Assembly (NCBI GenBank): GCA_934464705.1
Contig: CAKSKB010000027.1
Coordinates: 1 to 22,739, forward strand
Direction: 5' to 3'
Length of the DNA: 22,739 bases
DNA from: an uncultured Clostridia bacterium
Lineage (GTDB): Bacteria; Bacillota; Clostridia; HGM11514
The translations under genes were made by a program, and so were the position numbers. The stretch's first letter is position 1. Each line of letters starts with the position of its first letter. The notes below the pieces were generated by a model that searched no databases, was not told the DNA's origin, and worked only from the letters and a program-made list of their open reading frames with translations. Shown here piece by piece: positions 1-6,954 of this stretch.

Positions 1-138
1 ATGAGGTTAATACTTTGTGTATTATCAAGTGAGTTTGCGCAGTATTGGGGAAAATCAGCCGATAAAAACCAATAACGATTAGCCGAGAAGTCGCCTAAAA
101 GATTACTTGATAAATAATAGCTATCTCTCTCCTTATTT
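1..138 (+). other. Structured non-coding stretch, possibly the 3' part of an unidentified RNA
   Basis: No convincing gene is seen here. A nine-base exact inverted repeat (TTATCAAGT at 22-30, ACTTGATAA at 105-113) encloses a second six-base pair of arms (TATTGG at 43-48, CCAATA at 69-74), and a factor-independent terminator follows at 139-173. This arrangement would fit the end of a structured small RNA or of a long 3' UTR. The only ATG frame, from base 1, gives 24 codons with no recognisable content. I cannot match it to a known RNA family; the 5' end may lie outside the window. Confidence 0.3.
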
Positions 139-173
139 AAACCTCCTTCGGCGGAAACCGCCGGGGAGGTTTT
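139..173 (+). terminator. Factor-independent terminator, possibly bidirectional
   Basis: AAACCTCC (140-146 region) pairs with GGAGGTTT (166-173), with a GC-rich inner stem GGCGG/CCGCC around an AAA loop. A short T run follows. It would end whatever transcript enters from the left and insulates the thrS promoter 20 bases downstream. Confidence 0.75.
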
Positions 174-192
174 AAAAATTCTTTTAAAGCAC

Positions 193-221
193 TTGACAAA
201 CCGGCAGAAAGGTATTATAAT
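193..221 (+). promoter_or_regulatory. Sigma-A promoter of the thrS operon
   Basis: TTGACA at 193-198 and TATAAT at 216-221 are separated by 17 bases, a perfect housekeeping consensus. The start of transcription is expected near 228, at the beginning of the T-box leader. Confidence 0.9.
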
Positions 222-227
222 AGGTAT

Positions 228-445
228 AAAGGCTATGATGAAGACAGTAGCTTGCTGCGGCGGAAAAGAGAGGGGCGGTCGGTGTGAAGTCCTGCGGTGC
301 GGCAAAGCGAAAACCGCTTCGGAGCTTCGGCGAGGAAATGCGCCGGCGGTCGGCACCGTTAAAGCTAAATGAGTTAAACGCAAGGTGGAACCGTGCATTT
401 GTCACCCTTGGGCATATAATATGTCCAAGGGTTTTATTTTTATTT
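228..445 (+). promoter_or_regulatory. T-box riboswitch, threonine-specific (ACC specifier)
   Basis: This leader carries T-box landmarks in the right order: the stem I element AGAGAGGGG (267-275), the conserved apical sequence GGTGTGAAGTCC (281-292), a specifier loop in which ACC (313-315) lies before GCTTCGGAG just as codons do in characterised leaders, and the T-box core AAGGTGGAACCGTG (382-395). ACC is a threonine codon, matching the thrS gene that follows. The TGGA of the T-box bulge can pair with a tRNA ending in UCCA, the discriminator U expected of many Gram-positive tRNA-Thr. A terminator hairpin follows at 405-431 with a T-rich tail. Known mechanism: uncharged tRNA-Thr stabilises the antiterminator and turns the operon on. 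Confidence 0.95.
405..445 (+). terminator. T-box regulated terminator
   Basis: CCCTTGG (405-411) pairs with CCAAGGG (425-431), extended inward by about four more pairs around a small AT loop, and is followed by a T-rich run (432-445). Its 5' arm (CACCCTT) is also complementary to the T-box AAGGTG, so antiterminator and terminator are mutually exclusive. Confidence 0.9.
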
Positions 446-462
446 ATGAAAGGATTTTGATT

Positions 463-2214
463 ATGAAAGCGTTATTCAGCGATGGCACCGTAGCCGAAAC
501 AAATGAGGAGCTTAAGGTCGTAAGGCATACCTGTGCGCATATTCTGGCGCAGGCTGTAAAAAGGCTTTATCCCGAAACAAAGCTTGCAATCGGCCCGGCA
601 ATTGACAAAGGATTCTATTACGATTTTGACCGTGAGGGCGGCTTCACACCGGAGGATCTTGAAGCCCTCGAAGCGGAAATGAAGAAGATTATAAAAGAAA
701 ATATCAAGCTTGAAACCTTCACAAAGCCGAGGGCGGAGGCTATAGAATTTATGCGTGAACTGGGCGAACCTTATAAGGTTGAGCTTATCGAAGATTTGCC
801 GGAGGATTCTGTTATAAGCTTCTACCGTCAGGGCGATTTTACAGACCTTTGCGCAGGACCGCACATTCTCTATACCAAAGGCGTTAAGGCGTTCAAGCTT
901 ACATCGCTTGCCGGCGCTTACTGGAGAGGCAATGAGAAAAATAAAATGCTCACCAGAATTTACGGTACGGCTTTTCTTTCAAAGGATGAACTTGCCGAGT
1001 ACCTCACAATGCTTGAGGAAGCAAAAAAGAGAGATCACAGAAAACTCGGCCGTGAACTCGGCATTTTCACGATGATGGATGAAGGTCCGGGTTTCCCGTT
1101 CTTCCTTCCGAACGGCATGGTGCTTAAAAACACTCTTATTGATTATTGGCGTCAGATTCACACCCGTGAGGGATATGTTGAAATCAGCACACCTATCATG
1201 CTTAACCGTCATCTTTGGGAGACATCGGGGCACTGGGATCACTATAAGGAAAATATGTACACAACCGTGATTGACGATACCGATTTTGCGGTTAAACCCA
1301 TGAACTGTCCGGGCGGTATGCTTGTTTATAAGTACGAACCCCGCTCGTACCGTGACCTTCCGATGAGGGTCGGTGAGCTCGGTTTGGTTCACAGACATGA
1401 AAAATCCGGTCAGCTGCACGGGCTTATGAGGGTAAGGTGCTTCACCCAGGACGATGCGCATATTTTTATGACGCAGGAGCAGATTCCGTCTGAAATCAAG
1501 GGCGTTATCAGCATTATTGATGAGGTTTACAAGCTTTTCGGATTTAAATATCATGTTGAACTTTCTACCCGCCCAGAAAACAGCATGGGCAGCGATGAGG
1601 ACTGGGAAATAGCAACCGAAGGTCTTAAATCGGCATTGGACGACCTCGGTCTGCCTTATGTTGTAAATGAAGGCGACGGCGCATTCTACGGTCCTAAAAT
1701 TGACTTCCATCTTGAAGATTCAATCGGCAGAACCTGGCAGTGCGGAACAATTCAGCTTGATTTCCAGCTTCCGCAGAGGTTCGAGGCGGAGTACACCGGT
1801 GAGGACGGCGAAAAGCACCGTCCGATTATGATTCACCGTGTTGTTTTCGGCTCTATCGAAAGATTTATCGGTATCCTTATTGAGCATTTTGCAGGCAAAT
1901 TCCCGGCTTGGCTTGCGCCGGTTCAGGTTAAGGTTCTTCCCGTTTCCGAAAAATCGCACGATTATGCAAGCAAGGTCTATGATGAACTCAAGGCTTCGGG
2001 TCTGCGCTGCGAAATTGACCGCAGAGATGAAAAAATCGGTTACAAAATCCGTGAGGCTCAGCTTATGAAGATTCCTTACATGATTATTGTGGGCGAAAAC
2101 GAGAGCGCAAACGGAACGATTTCCGTAAGAAGCCGTGACAGGGGAGACCTCGGTTCCGCAAAAACTGCTGATTTTATTGCGGAAATCAAGGAAGAAATCG
2201 AAAAGAAAGCATGA
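463..2214 (+). CDS. thrS: Threonyl-tRNA synthetase, TGS-less form
   Basis: A class II aminoacyl-tRNA synthetase of 583 residues that charges tRNA-Thr. The start at 463 is chosen because it follows AAAGG and because upstream ATGs lie inside the T-box terminator. The protein begins almost directly with the editing domain (RHTCAHILAQAV, supplying the HxxxH pair, and DLCAGPH with the editing Cys/His). The N-terminal TGS domain, usual in ~640-residue ThrRS, is absent. The catalytic core shows MNCPGGM (zinc Cys), the HRHEKSG motif 2 region, a QDDAH segment and motif 3 (IHRVVFGSIERF), with the zinc His in IMIHR. The C-terminal anticodon-binding domain ends the protein. Expression is controlled by the T-box leader. 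The stop overlaps the next start by 4 bp, indicating co-translation with the exporter genes. Confidence 0.97.
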   Translation: MKALFSDGTVAETNEELKVVRHTCAHILAQAVKRLYPETKLAIGPAIDKGFYYDFDREGGFTPEDLEALEAEMKKIIKENIKLETFTKPRAEAIEFMRELGEPYKVELIEDLPEDSVISFYRQGDFTDLCAGPHILYTKGVKAFKLTSLAGAYWRGNEKNKMLTRIYGTAFLSKDELAEYLTMLEEAKKRDHRKLGRELGIFTMMDEGPGFPFFLPNGMVLKNTLIDYWRQIHTREGYVEISTPIMLNRHLWETSGHWDHYKENMYTTVIDDTDFAVKPMNCPGGMLVYKYEPRSYRDLPMRVGELGLVHRHEKSGQLHGLMRVRCFTQDDAHIFMTQEQIPSEIKGVISIIDEVYKLFGFKYHVELSTRPENSMGSDEDWEIATEGLKSALDDLGLPYVVNEGDGAFYGPKIDFHLEDSIGRTWQCGTIQLDFQLPQRFEAEYTGEDGEKHRPIMIHRVVFGSIERFIGILIEHFAGKFPAWLAPVQVKVLPVSEKSHDYASKVYDELKASGLRCEIDRRDEKIGYKIREAQLMKIPYMIIVGENESANGTISVRSRDRGDLGSAKTADFIAEIKEEIEKKA

Positions 2215-2978
2215 ATGAAAAATTAAGCGAACTTTATGACTTTATCGGAGTGCTTCTCGATGTCGGCGAAAAGCTTCTGCGCTCGGGTGCGGAGGTCTAC
2301 CGTGTTGAAGGCACCCTTGCAAAGATGACAAAGGCATACGGTGCGGAAAAGTACAGTATTTTTGTTATTACTTCAAATATCGTTGTCAGCATAGATATGC
2401 CGGGCGGTATTCATGCAACGGATACAAGAAGGGTTCTCAAGGCGGGCGGCACAAATTACGCCTGCCTTGAGGCGCTTAATTCCGTGAGCAGAAGTTTTTG
2501 CAAAAATCCGTCTTCCGTTCCGGAACTGAGAAAAGCTGTCGATGACTGCCGTCTTTCGGTAAAACCTGTTTATACCGTATGCGGTTCGGCGCTTGCTGCC
2601 GGGGCGGTTACGGTGTTTTTCGGCGGAAGTATTTTTGATGGCATATTTGCCGCCCTTTTATCGCTTGTAATATGCTTTTTTCAAATCAGAGCGGAGAATA
2701 TTCTTAAAAATAAGCTTCAGTTTAATTTTGTCGCTTCGCTTGCGGTGGGGCTCGGCGTTGTGATTTTGTCGAAGTTTTTCGGTTTTCTGCATGAAGATAA
2801 AATCATAATCGGCAACATTATGCTGCTCATTCCCGGCGTTGCAATGACGAATTCTATTAGGGATATTATTATCGGCGACACCATTTCCGGCTCGATGCGT
2901 TTCATCGAAAGCCTTATATGGGCTGCCGGGCTTGCGGTAGGCATTATGCTGTCGCTTTGGATTGGGGGCGCACTATGA
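2211..2978 (+). CDS. Threonine/serine exporter family protein, ThrE N-terminal half (DUF1212)
   Basis: 255 residues. The first ~110 are soluble and carry the family-typical segment GEKLLRSGAEVYRVE. The remainder has about five hydrophobic helices and the characteristic LIPGVAMTNSIRDIIIGDT stretch near the C-terminus. In Corynebacterium ThrE the two halves are fused; here they are separate genes, as is common in Firmicutes. The start overlaps the thrS stop (ATGA), and its own stop overlaps the next gene in the same way, so the three genes form one translationally coupled T-box operon. Family assignment is firm. The transported substrate (threonine, serine or another small molecule) is inferred from family and from the threonine T-box. 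Confidence 0.88.
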   Translation: MNEKLSELYDFIGVLLDVGEKLLRSGAEVYRVEGTLAKMTKAYGAEKYSIFVITSNIVVSIDMPGGIHATDTRRVLKAGGTNYACLEALNSVSRSFCKNPSSVPELRKAVDDCRLSVKPVYTVCGSALAAGAVTVFFGGSIFDGIFAALLSLVICFFQIRAENILKNKLQFNFVASLAVGLGVVILSKFFGFLHEDKIIIGNIMLLIPGVAMTNSIRDIIIGDTISGSMRFIESLIWAAGLAVGIMLSLWIGGAL

Positions 2979-3400
2979 CGGAACTTATAACGGCTGCGCT
3001 TACTTCGGCGGGTTTTTCGATTCTTTTCGGGCTTAAACGGAAGTACATTCCGTTCACATCTGCAGGCGGATTTCTTTGCTGGCTTATTTATCTTGCCGCC
3101 AAGTCGTTCGATTGCGGTGAGTTTGCCGCAAGCTTTGCTTCGGCTTTGGCTGTTGCGTTTTTCTGTGAGGTGCTTGCAAGGCTGTTAAAAGCGCCGGCAA
3201 CAGTGTTTTTTACGCCTTCCATAATTCCGCTTGTGCCGGGGCGAACCCTTTTTTATGCAATAAGCTTTGCCGTTTCGGGGAATTCCCAAAAGGCATGGTA
3301 TTTTGCATCGCAGACAGCAGCGGTTTCCGCCGCAATTGCGGTAGGTCTCGGTGTTATCATATCGGTGTTTGCGGCAGTTTCAAAATATAAGAAAAATTGA
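2975..3400 (+). CDS. Threonine/serine exporter family protein, ThrE C-terminal half (ThrE_2)
   Basis: 141 residues and almost entirely hydrophobic (about four membrane helices), with the family-typical KRKYIPFTSAGGF near the N-terminus and PSIIPLVPGRTLFYA in the middle. The start at 2975 (ATGA overlap with the preceding gene) is preferred over a longer frame from 2918, whose extra N-terminus lies inside the neighbour's last helix and reads as non-family sequence. It is expected to pair with the preceding DUF1212 protein to make one exporter. A terminator follows 5 bases after the stop, closing the operon. Confidence 0.87.
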   Translation: MTELITAALTSAGFSILFGLKRKYIPFTSAGGFLCWLIYLAAKSFDCGEFAASFASALAVAFFCEVLARLLKAPATVFFTPSIIPLVPGRTLFYAISFAVSGNSQKAWYFASQTAAVSAAIAVGLGVIISVFAAVSKYKKN

Positions 3401-3405
3401 TATGA

Positions 3406-3443
3406 AAAATCCGGTAAGAGCCACGCTCTTGCCGGATTTTTTT
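3406..3443 (+). terminator. Terminator of the thrS-exporter operon
   Basis: A 15-bp stem (3406-3420 with 3426-3440, a single G-U pair) around a five-base loop, ending in a run of seven T. Confidence 0.93.
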
Positions 3444-3546
3444 AATATCGGTTAGTCTTAATTAACAAAATAGATTTGTATTTTTACCTTCCGGATATCA
3501 AATTTAACAAAATGAAAAAAATTGCTGAAAATTGTGTTTTTGCCTA
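3444..3546. other. AT-rich intergenic stretch upstream of the feo promoter
   Basis: No gene is seen. It contains one degenerate copy of the downstream operator motif: GTTAG (3451-3455), six bases, then TTAAC (3462-3466). The rest is AT-rich without clear structure. Confidence 0.4.
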
Positions 3547-3575
3547 TTGACAAAATGCGTTAGTTGTGCTAAACT
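3547..3575 (+). promoter_or_regulatory. Sigma-A promoter of the feo/iron operon
   Basis: TTGACA at 3547-3552 and TAAACT at 3570-3575 with a 17-base spacer. The predicted transcription start is near 3582, inside a dense cluster of GTTAG/CTAAC repeats. Confidence 0.85.
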
Positions 3576-3638
3576 AACAGTTAGATAAGGTTAGCAGGTG
3601 CTAACTATGCATTTTACTTTGGTTAGAATTTTCTAACC
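3559..3638. promoter_or_regulatory. Cluster of GTTAG/CTAAC palindromes: candidate metal-regulator operators
   Basis: Three perfect inverted repeats lie in 80 bases: GTTAGTT-N6-AACTAAC (3559-3578, overlapping spacer and -10), GTTAGC-N4-GCTAAC (3590-3605) and GGTTAG-N6-CTAACC (3621-3638). A CTAAC-A-GTTAG unit (3574-3584) sits between the first two. Centres are about 29 and 32 bp apart, close to three helical turns, so bound dimers would lie on one face. The half-site GGTTAG resembles that of DtxR/IdeR/MntR-family operators, though the spacing differs from the classic single-base DtxR spacer. Iron-dependent repression by a DtxR-family protein is an inference; no such regulator is encoded in the window. 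Confidence 0.7.
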
Positions 3639-3653
3639 GGATCGGAGGCTGTT

Positions 3654-3866
3654 ATGATGCCGCTAAATTTGGCAGGTGTAGGCGAAAAGAATATTATCAG
3701 AAAAATCGGCGGCAAGCCGGAAATTAAAAAACATCTCGAAAATCTCGGCTTTGTTGTCGGCGGTGATGTTCAGATTGTAAGCGCTATGGGCGGTAATATT
3801 ATCGTGAATGTCAAGGAAGCAAGAGTTGCGATAAGCTCCGAGATGGCACAGAAAATTATGATTTAA
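3654..3866 (+). CDS. feoA: FeoA-domain protein (first copy)
   Basis: 70 residues forming a single FeoA (SH3-like) domain, recognisable from the pattern KKHLENLGFVVGGDVQIVSA and NVKEARVAISSEMAQKIMI. FeoA proteins are small cytoplasmic partners of the FeoB ferrous-iron transporter. Two adjacent ATGs (3654 and 3657) are possible; GGAGG at 3644-3648 serves either, with slightly better spacing for the second. It is the first gene of the iron operon, followed after 16 bases by a second feoA. Confidence 0.92.
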   Translation: MMPLNLAGVGEKNIIRKIGGKPEIKKHLENLGFVVGGDVQIVSAMGGNIIVNVKEARVAISSEMAQKIMI

Positions 3867-3882
3867 CGGGAGGTGGATTCGG

Positions 3883-4104
3883 ATGAACACTTTAAGGCAG
3901 GCTAAGGTCGGCTCTACGGTCAAGGTTGTAAAGCTTCACGGCACGGGCGCATTAAAGCGCAGAATCATGGACATGGGGCTTACAAAGGGCGTGGATGTCT
4001 ACATCAGAAAGGTTGCTCCTCTGGGTGACCCGATTGAAGTTACGGTCCGCGGCTACGAGCTGACTATCAGAAAAGCGGAAGCTGAAGAAATCGAAGTTGA
4101 GTAG
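3883..4104 (+). CDS. feoA: FeoA-domain protein (second copy)
   Basis: 73 residues: a second, divergent FeoA domain with LKRRIMDMGLTKGVDVYIRKVAP compressed into the usual beta-barrel pattern and the ending GYELTIRKAEAEEIEV. It starts after a GGGAGG site. Two feoA genes ahead of feoB is a common Clostridia arrangement; the two copies share only the family pattern, so this is an old duplication rather than a recent one. It lies 44 bases before feoB. Confidence 0.93.
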   Translation: MNTLRQAKVGSTVKVVKLHGTGALKRRIMDMGLTKGVDVYIRKVAPLGDPIEVTVRGYELTIRKAEAEEIEVE

Positions 4105-4148
4105 TTTTCGCTCTCTCATTGAAATTTTTTGAAAGGATTGGTTAAAAA

Positions 4149-6275
4149 ATGAGTATCAGAATTGCCCTTGCAGGTAATCCGAACTGCGGTAAAACAACTT
4201 TGTTTAACGCACTTACAGGCTCTAACCAGTATGTCGGCAACTGGCCCGGCGTTACGGTTGAAAAAAAGGAAGGTAAGCTCAAAGGTCACAGCGATGTGAC
4301 GGTTGTTGACCTTCCGGGTATCTATTCGCTTTCTCCTTACACGCTGGAGGAAGTTGTTGCGAGAAATTATCTTATCGATGAGCGTCCCGAGGTTATCCTT
4401 AATATCGTTGACGGAACAAACCTTGAGCGTAACCTCTATCTTACCACTCAGCTGGTGGAGGTTGGTATTCCGGTTGTTGTTGCGGTCAACATGATGGATA
4501 TCGTTAAAAAAAGCGGCGACAAAATTAACATTGAGGAACTTTCGAGAGAACTCGGATGTGAAGTAATCGAAATTTCCGCGCTTAAGGGTACTGCCGTAAC
4601 GGCTGCCGCAGAGCTTGCAATAAATGCCGCAAAGCAGAAAAAGACAATTCCCATGCATACATTCACCGGTGCGGTTGAGCACGCAATCGCTCATGTTGAG
4701 GAAGAGGTTCTTCACACATATCCCGAGAATGAGCAGAGATGGTATGCTATCAAGATTTTCGAGCGTGACGAAAAGGTTCTCGAAAAGCTTAAGATTGACG
4801 GCGAAAGCCTCAAACATATCGAAAACGACATCAAGGCTGCAGAAGATGAACTCGACGATGATGCAGAAAGCATTATCACAAACGAGCGCTACATCTACAT
4901 AGCCGAAATCCTTAAAGGATGCTACAAAAAGAAAAGTGCGGGTCAGCTTTCCACCTCTGATAAAATTGACAAAGTTGTCACAAACCGTTGGCTTGCGCTT
5001 CCTATTTTTGCTGCGGTTATGTTCCTTGTATACTATATTTCCGTTACAACTCTCGGTACTGTTGTTACCGACTGGACAAACGACACGCTGTTCGGCGAAT
5101 GGATTCAGCCCGGTGTACAGTCCCTTCTCGAATCCGCAGGTGCGGCAGAATGGGTAGTTTCACTTGTTGTTGACGGTATTATAGGCGGTCTTGCAGCGCC
5201 TATCGGCTTTGCTCCGCAGATGGCTATCGTGTTCCTCTTCCTCTCCATTCTTGAGGACTGCGGTTACATGGCTCGTGTTGCTTTCATTATGGACAGAGTT
5301 TTCAGAAAATTCGGTCTTTCCGGTAAGAGCTTCATTCCGTTCCTTATTTCTTCGGGCTGCGGCGTTCCCGGTATCATGGCAACAAGAACAATCGAAAACG
5401 AAAAAGACAGACGCATGACCATGATTACAACCACATTTATACCCTGCGGTGCTAAGCTTCCGGTTATCGCACTGATTGCCGGCTTCCTTATGGGCGGCGC
5501 ATGGTGGATGGCACCTCTTATGTACTTTACAGGTATTGCGGTTGTTATCATTGCCTGCATAATCCTTAAAAAGACCAAGATGTTCTCGGGAGACCCGGCT
5601 CCCTTCGTTATGGAACTTCCTCAGTATCATATTCCTTCGGTTAAGGGCGTGCTGATTCATGTTTGGGAAAGAGTTTGGGCATTCCTCAAAAAGGCAGGTA
5701 CGATTTTGTTCCTCTGCTGTGCTGTTATGTGGTTCCTCGGAAGCTTCGGTATCCAGGACGGAACCTTCGGTCTTGTAGATACAGACCATTGTTTCCTTGC
5801 AACTATCGGCGGCGTTATCGCTTGGATTTTCAAGCCCCTCGGCTTCGGAACATGGCAGGCGGTTGCATCTTCACTTTCCGGCTTCGTTGCAAAGGAAGGT
5901 ATTGTTTCAACCATGGGTGTGCTCTCAGGTCTTGGCGAAGTGGAAGAATATGCCGCTTCGATGCATGACCAGTTTGCGGCATTCTTCCCGACAAGCATTG
6001 CTGCCGTTTCCTTCCTTCTCTTTAATATGTTCGATTCTCCCTGCCTTGCGGCTATCTCCACAATGGCAAGAGAAATGGGCTCGAGAAAGTTCTTCTGGCT
6101 TGCAATTCTGTTCCAGAATGTCCTCGCTTACTGCGTATCCCTTATGGTTTACCAGATCGGCGGACTTGCGCTCGGTATGGTTTCGTTCAGTGCGGCAACG
6201 GTTGTTGCAATCGTAGTTTTGGTTGCGGTTCTTTATCTGCTGTTTCGTCCCGACCCGAGCAAGAAAGCGTTATAA
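4149..6275 (+). CDS. feoB: Ferrous iron transporter FeoB
   Basis: 708 residues, the usual FeoB length. The N-terminal G domain has G1 GNPNCGKT (9-16), G3 DLPG (54-57), G4 NMMD (114-117) and G5 SALKG (143-147), followed by the helical GDI-like region. From about residue 265 the membrane domain starts, with the conserved Gate-type segments (GYMARVAFIMDR, SSGCGVPGIMATRT, and later GFVAKEGIVSTMGVL). GTP-dependent Fe2+ uptake across the cytoplasmic membrane is the family role. The start follows GAAAGGA. The gene is intact and is followed by only three bases before the next tiny ORF, so the operon continues. Confidence 0.97.
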   Translation: MSIRIALAGNPNCGKTTLFNALTGSNQYVGNWPGVTVEKKEGKLKGHSDVTVVDLPGIYSLSPYTLEEVVARNYLIDERPEVILNIVDGTNLERNLYLTTQLVEVGIPVVVAVNMMDIVKKSGDKINIEELSRELGCEVIEISALKGTAVTAAAELAINAAKQKKTIPMHTFTGAVEHAIAHVEEEVLHTYPENEQRWYAIKIFERDEKVLEKLKIDGESLKHIENDIKAAEDELDDDAESIITNERYIYIAEILKGCYKKKSAGQLSTSDKIDKVVTNRWLALPIFAAVMFLVYYISVTTLGTVVTDWTNDTLFGEWIQPGVQSLLESAGAAEWVVSLVVDGIIGGLAAPIGFAPQMAIVFLFLSILEDCGYMARVAFIMDRVFRKFGLSGKSFIPFLISSGCGVPGIMATRTIENEKDRRMTMITTTFIPCGAKLPVIALIAGFLMGGAWWMAPLMYFTGIAVVIIACIILKKTKMFSGDPAPFVMELPQYHIPSVKGVLIHVWERVWAFLKKAGTILFLCCAVMWFLGSFGIQDGTFGLVDTDHCFLATIGGVIAWIFKPLGFGTWQAVASSLSGFVAKEGIVSTMGVLSGLGEVEEYAASMHDQFAAFFPTSIAAVSFLLFNMFDSPCLAAISTMAREMGSRKFFWLAILFQNVLAYCVSLMVYQIGGLALGMVSFSAATVVAIVVLVAVLYLLFRPDPSKKAL

Positions 6276-6278
6276 GTT

Positions 6279-6389
6279 ATGAAAACCAACATTACCCTCG
6301 GAAAAGCCGATATTGTCGTTCTTCTTTGTCTGATGTGCCTCCTCATATTGGCTGTAAAAATCATTATCGGCTTTTTCAAGGACAAATAA
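6279..6389 (+). CDS. Small single-span membrane protein (36 aa)
   Basis: ATG at 6279, three bases after the feoB stop, reads through to TAA at 6387 and gives 36 residues: a polar start, one hydrophobic helix (about residues 12-33, VVLLCLMCLLILAVKIIIGF) and a short basic end. The position in a tightly packed operon, and a Shine-Dalgarno for the next gene overlapping its stop, support translation. I do not recognise the family. Its role may be as a FeoB accessory subunit, which is inference from position only. Confidence 0.55.
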   Translation: MKTNITLGKADIVVLLCLMCLLILAVKIIIGFFKDK

Positions 6390-6402
6390 GGAGTGATTTA
6401 TC

Positions 6403-6573
6403 ATGTTTGCATGGATTGTTGAAAATGCAGCGACTATCATTGTTATGGCAGTGCTGATTTTGATTATGGCTTTGATTATTGCCCATATGATCCGCTGCAA
6501 AAAGAACGGTAAGTCCTCCTGCGGCGGAAATTGCGGCGGCTGCGCTATGCGGGGCTGCTGCGGAAAGAAGTGA
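6403..6573 (+). CDS. FeoB-associated Cys-rich membrane protein
   Basis: 56 residues from the ATG at 6403, preceded by AAGGAG. There is one membrane helix (about residues 9-28) followed by a cytoplasmic-type tail with seven cysteines (C32, C40, C44, C47, C52, C53 pattern, in CGGNCGGCAMRGCCGKK). This matches the FeoB-associated Cys-rich family (PF12669), which is always found near feoB. The tail could handle Fe2+ or sense redox state next to FeoB; this role has not been established for the family. Start, helix and tail are all read directly from the sequence. Confidence 0.88.
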   Translation: MFAWIVENAATIIVMAVLILIMALIIAHMIRCKKNGKSSCGGNCGGCAMRGCCGKK

Positions 6574-6578
6574 CTGTT

Positions 6579-6704
6579 ATGAAAAACTTTGATCTTATTT
6601 CCATAGTTTACGGCTCGTTTGCGCTTGTCGGCAGCATTATTCTGTTCGCAATTTTATCGTTCGTCAAAATGAAACTATTAAAGTTCTTAAAGAAAGGAAA
6701 CTGA
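6579..6704 (+). CDS. Small single-span membrane protein (41 aa)
   Basis: ATG at 6579 to TGA at 6702, 41 residues: an N-terminal polar stretch, one hydrophobic helix (about residues 8-29, IVYGSFALVGSIILFAILSF) and a lysine-rich end (KMKLLKFLKKGN). It sits five bases after the preceding stop, and its 3' end carries the AAAGGA site for the next gene. No family is recognised. Codon-length spacing and context favour a real gene, but there is no independent support. Confidence 0.5.
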   Translation: MKNFDLISIVYGSFALVGSIILFAILSFVKMKLLKFLKKGN

Positions 6705-6709
6705 TTATC

Positions 6710-6940
6710 ATGAAAATTACTGATTTAATCAAAAATGACAAATTTCTGTTTTTTGTCGGCGGTGCTTTGGCTGCAACTTACGGTGTGAAAGCCGCAAAGT
6801 CCGATAAAACGAGAAAAGCATGCGTTTCCGGTCTTGCAAAGTGCATCAAGCTTCAGAGAGATGCGCAGGAAACCTTTATGAACATGAAGGAAGAAGCAGA
6901 GGATATCTGCCATGACGCCAAGGTATCGGCGGACGAGTAA
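6710..6940 (+). CDS. DUF6110-type small protein, candidate ferrosome-accessory protein
   Basis: 76 residues. An N-terminal hydrophobic, glycine-rich stretch (about residues 12-27, FLFFVGGALAATYGVKAA) is followed by a charged helical region with four scattered Cys/His. It looks like the DUF6110 family, whose members sit beside P-type metal ATPases in Clostridia. The start follows AAAGGA, and the stop is 14 bases before the ATPase start. A role as membrane or lipid-associated partner of the ATPase is inferred from adjacency; no catalytic motif is visible. Confidence 0.72.
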   Translation: MKITDLIKNDKFLFFVGGALAATYGVKAAKSDKTRKACVSGLAKCIKLQRDAQETFMNMKEEAEDICHDAKVSADE

Positions 6941-6954
6941 AGAGGGTATCGGCT

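Noticed and set aside
1..75. 24-codon ATG frame at the left edge
   Set aside because: No ribosome-binding site visible, no recognisable content, and it overlaps nested inverted repeats that better fit RNA structure.
979..1710. Long minus-strand open frame (243 codons) inside thrS
   Set aside because: It lies antisense to strongly conserved ThrRS motifs, has no ribosome-binding site, and its translation is Cys/His/Phe/Asn-rich as expected of an antisense shadow.
3590..3638. Palindromes downstream of the feo start site as an RNA hairpin attenuator
   Set aside because: The arms are only 6 bp, AT-rich and without a T run, and the same motif occurs upstream of the transcription start; DNA operators explain all copies.
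5160..5789. Minus-strand open frame (209 codons) inside feoB
   Set aside because: Antisense to conserved FeoB membrane segments, charged and low-complexity, without start signals.
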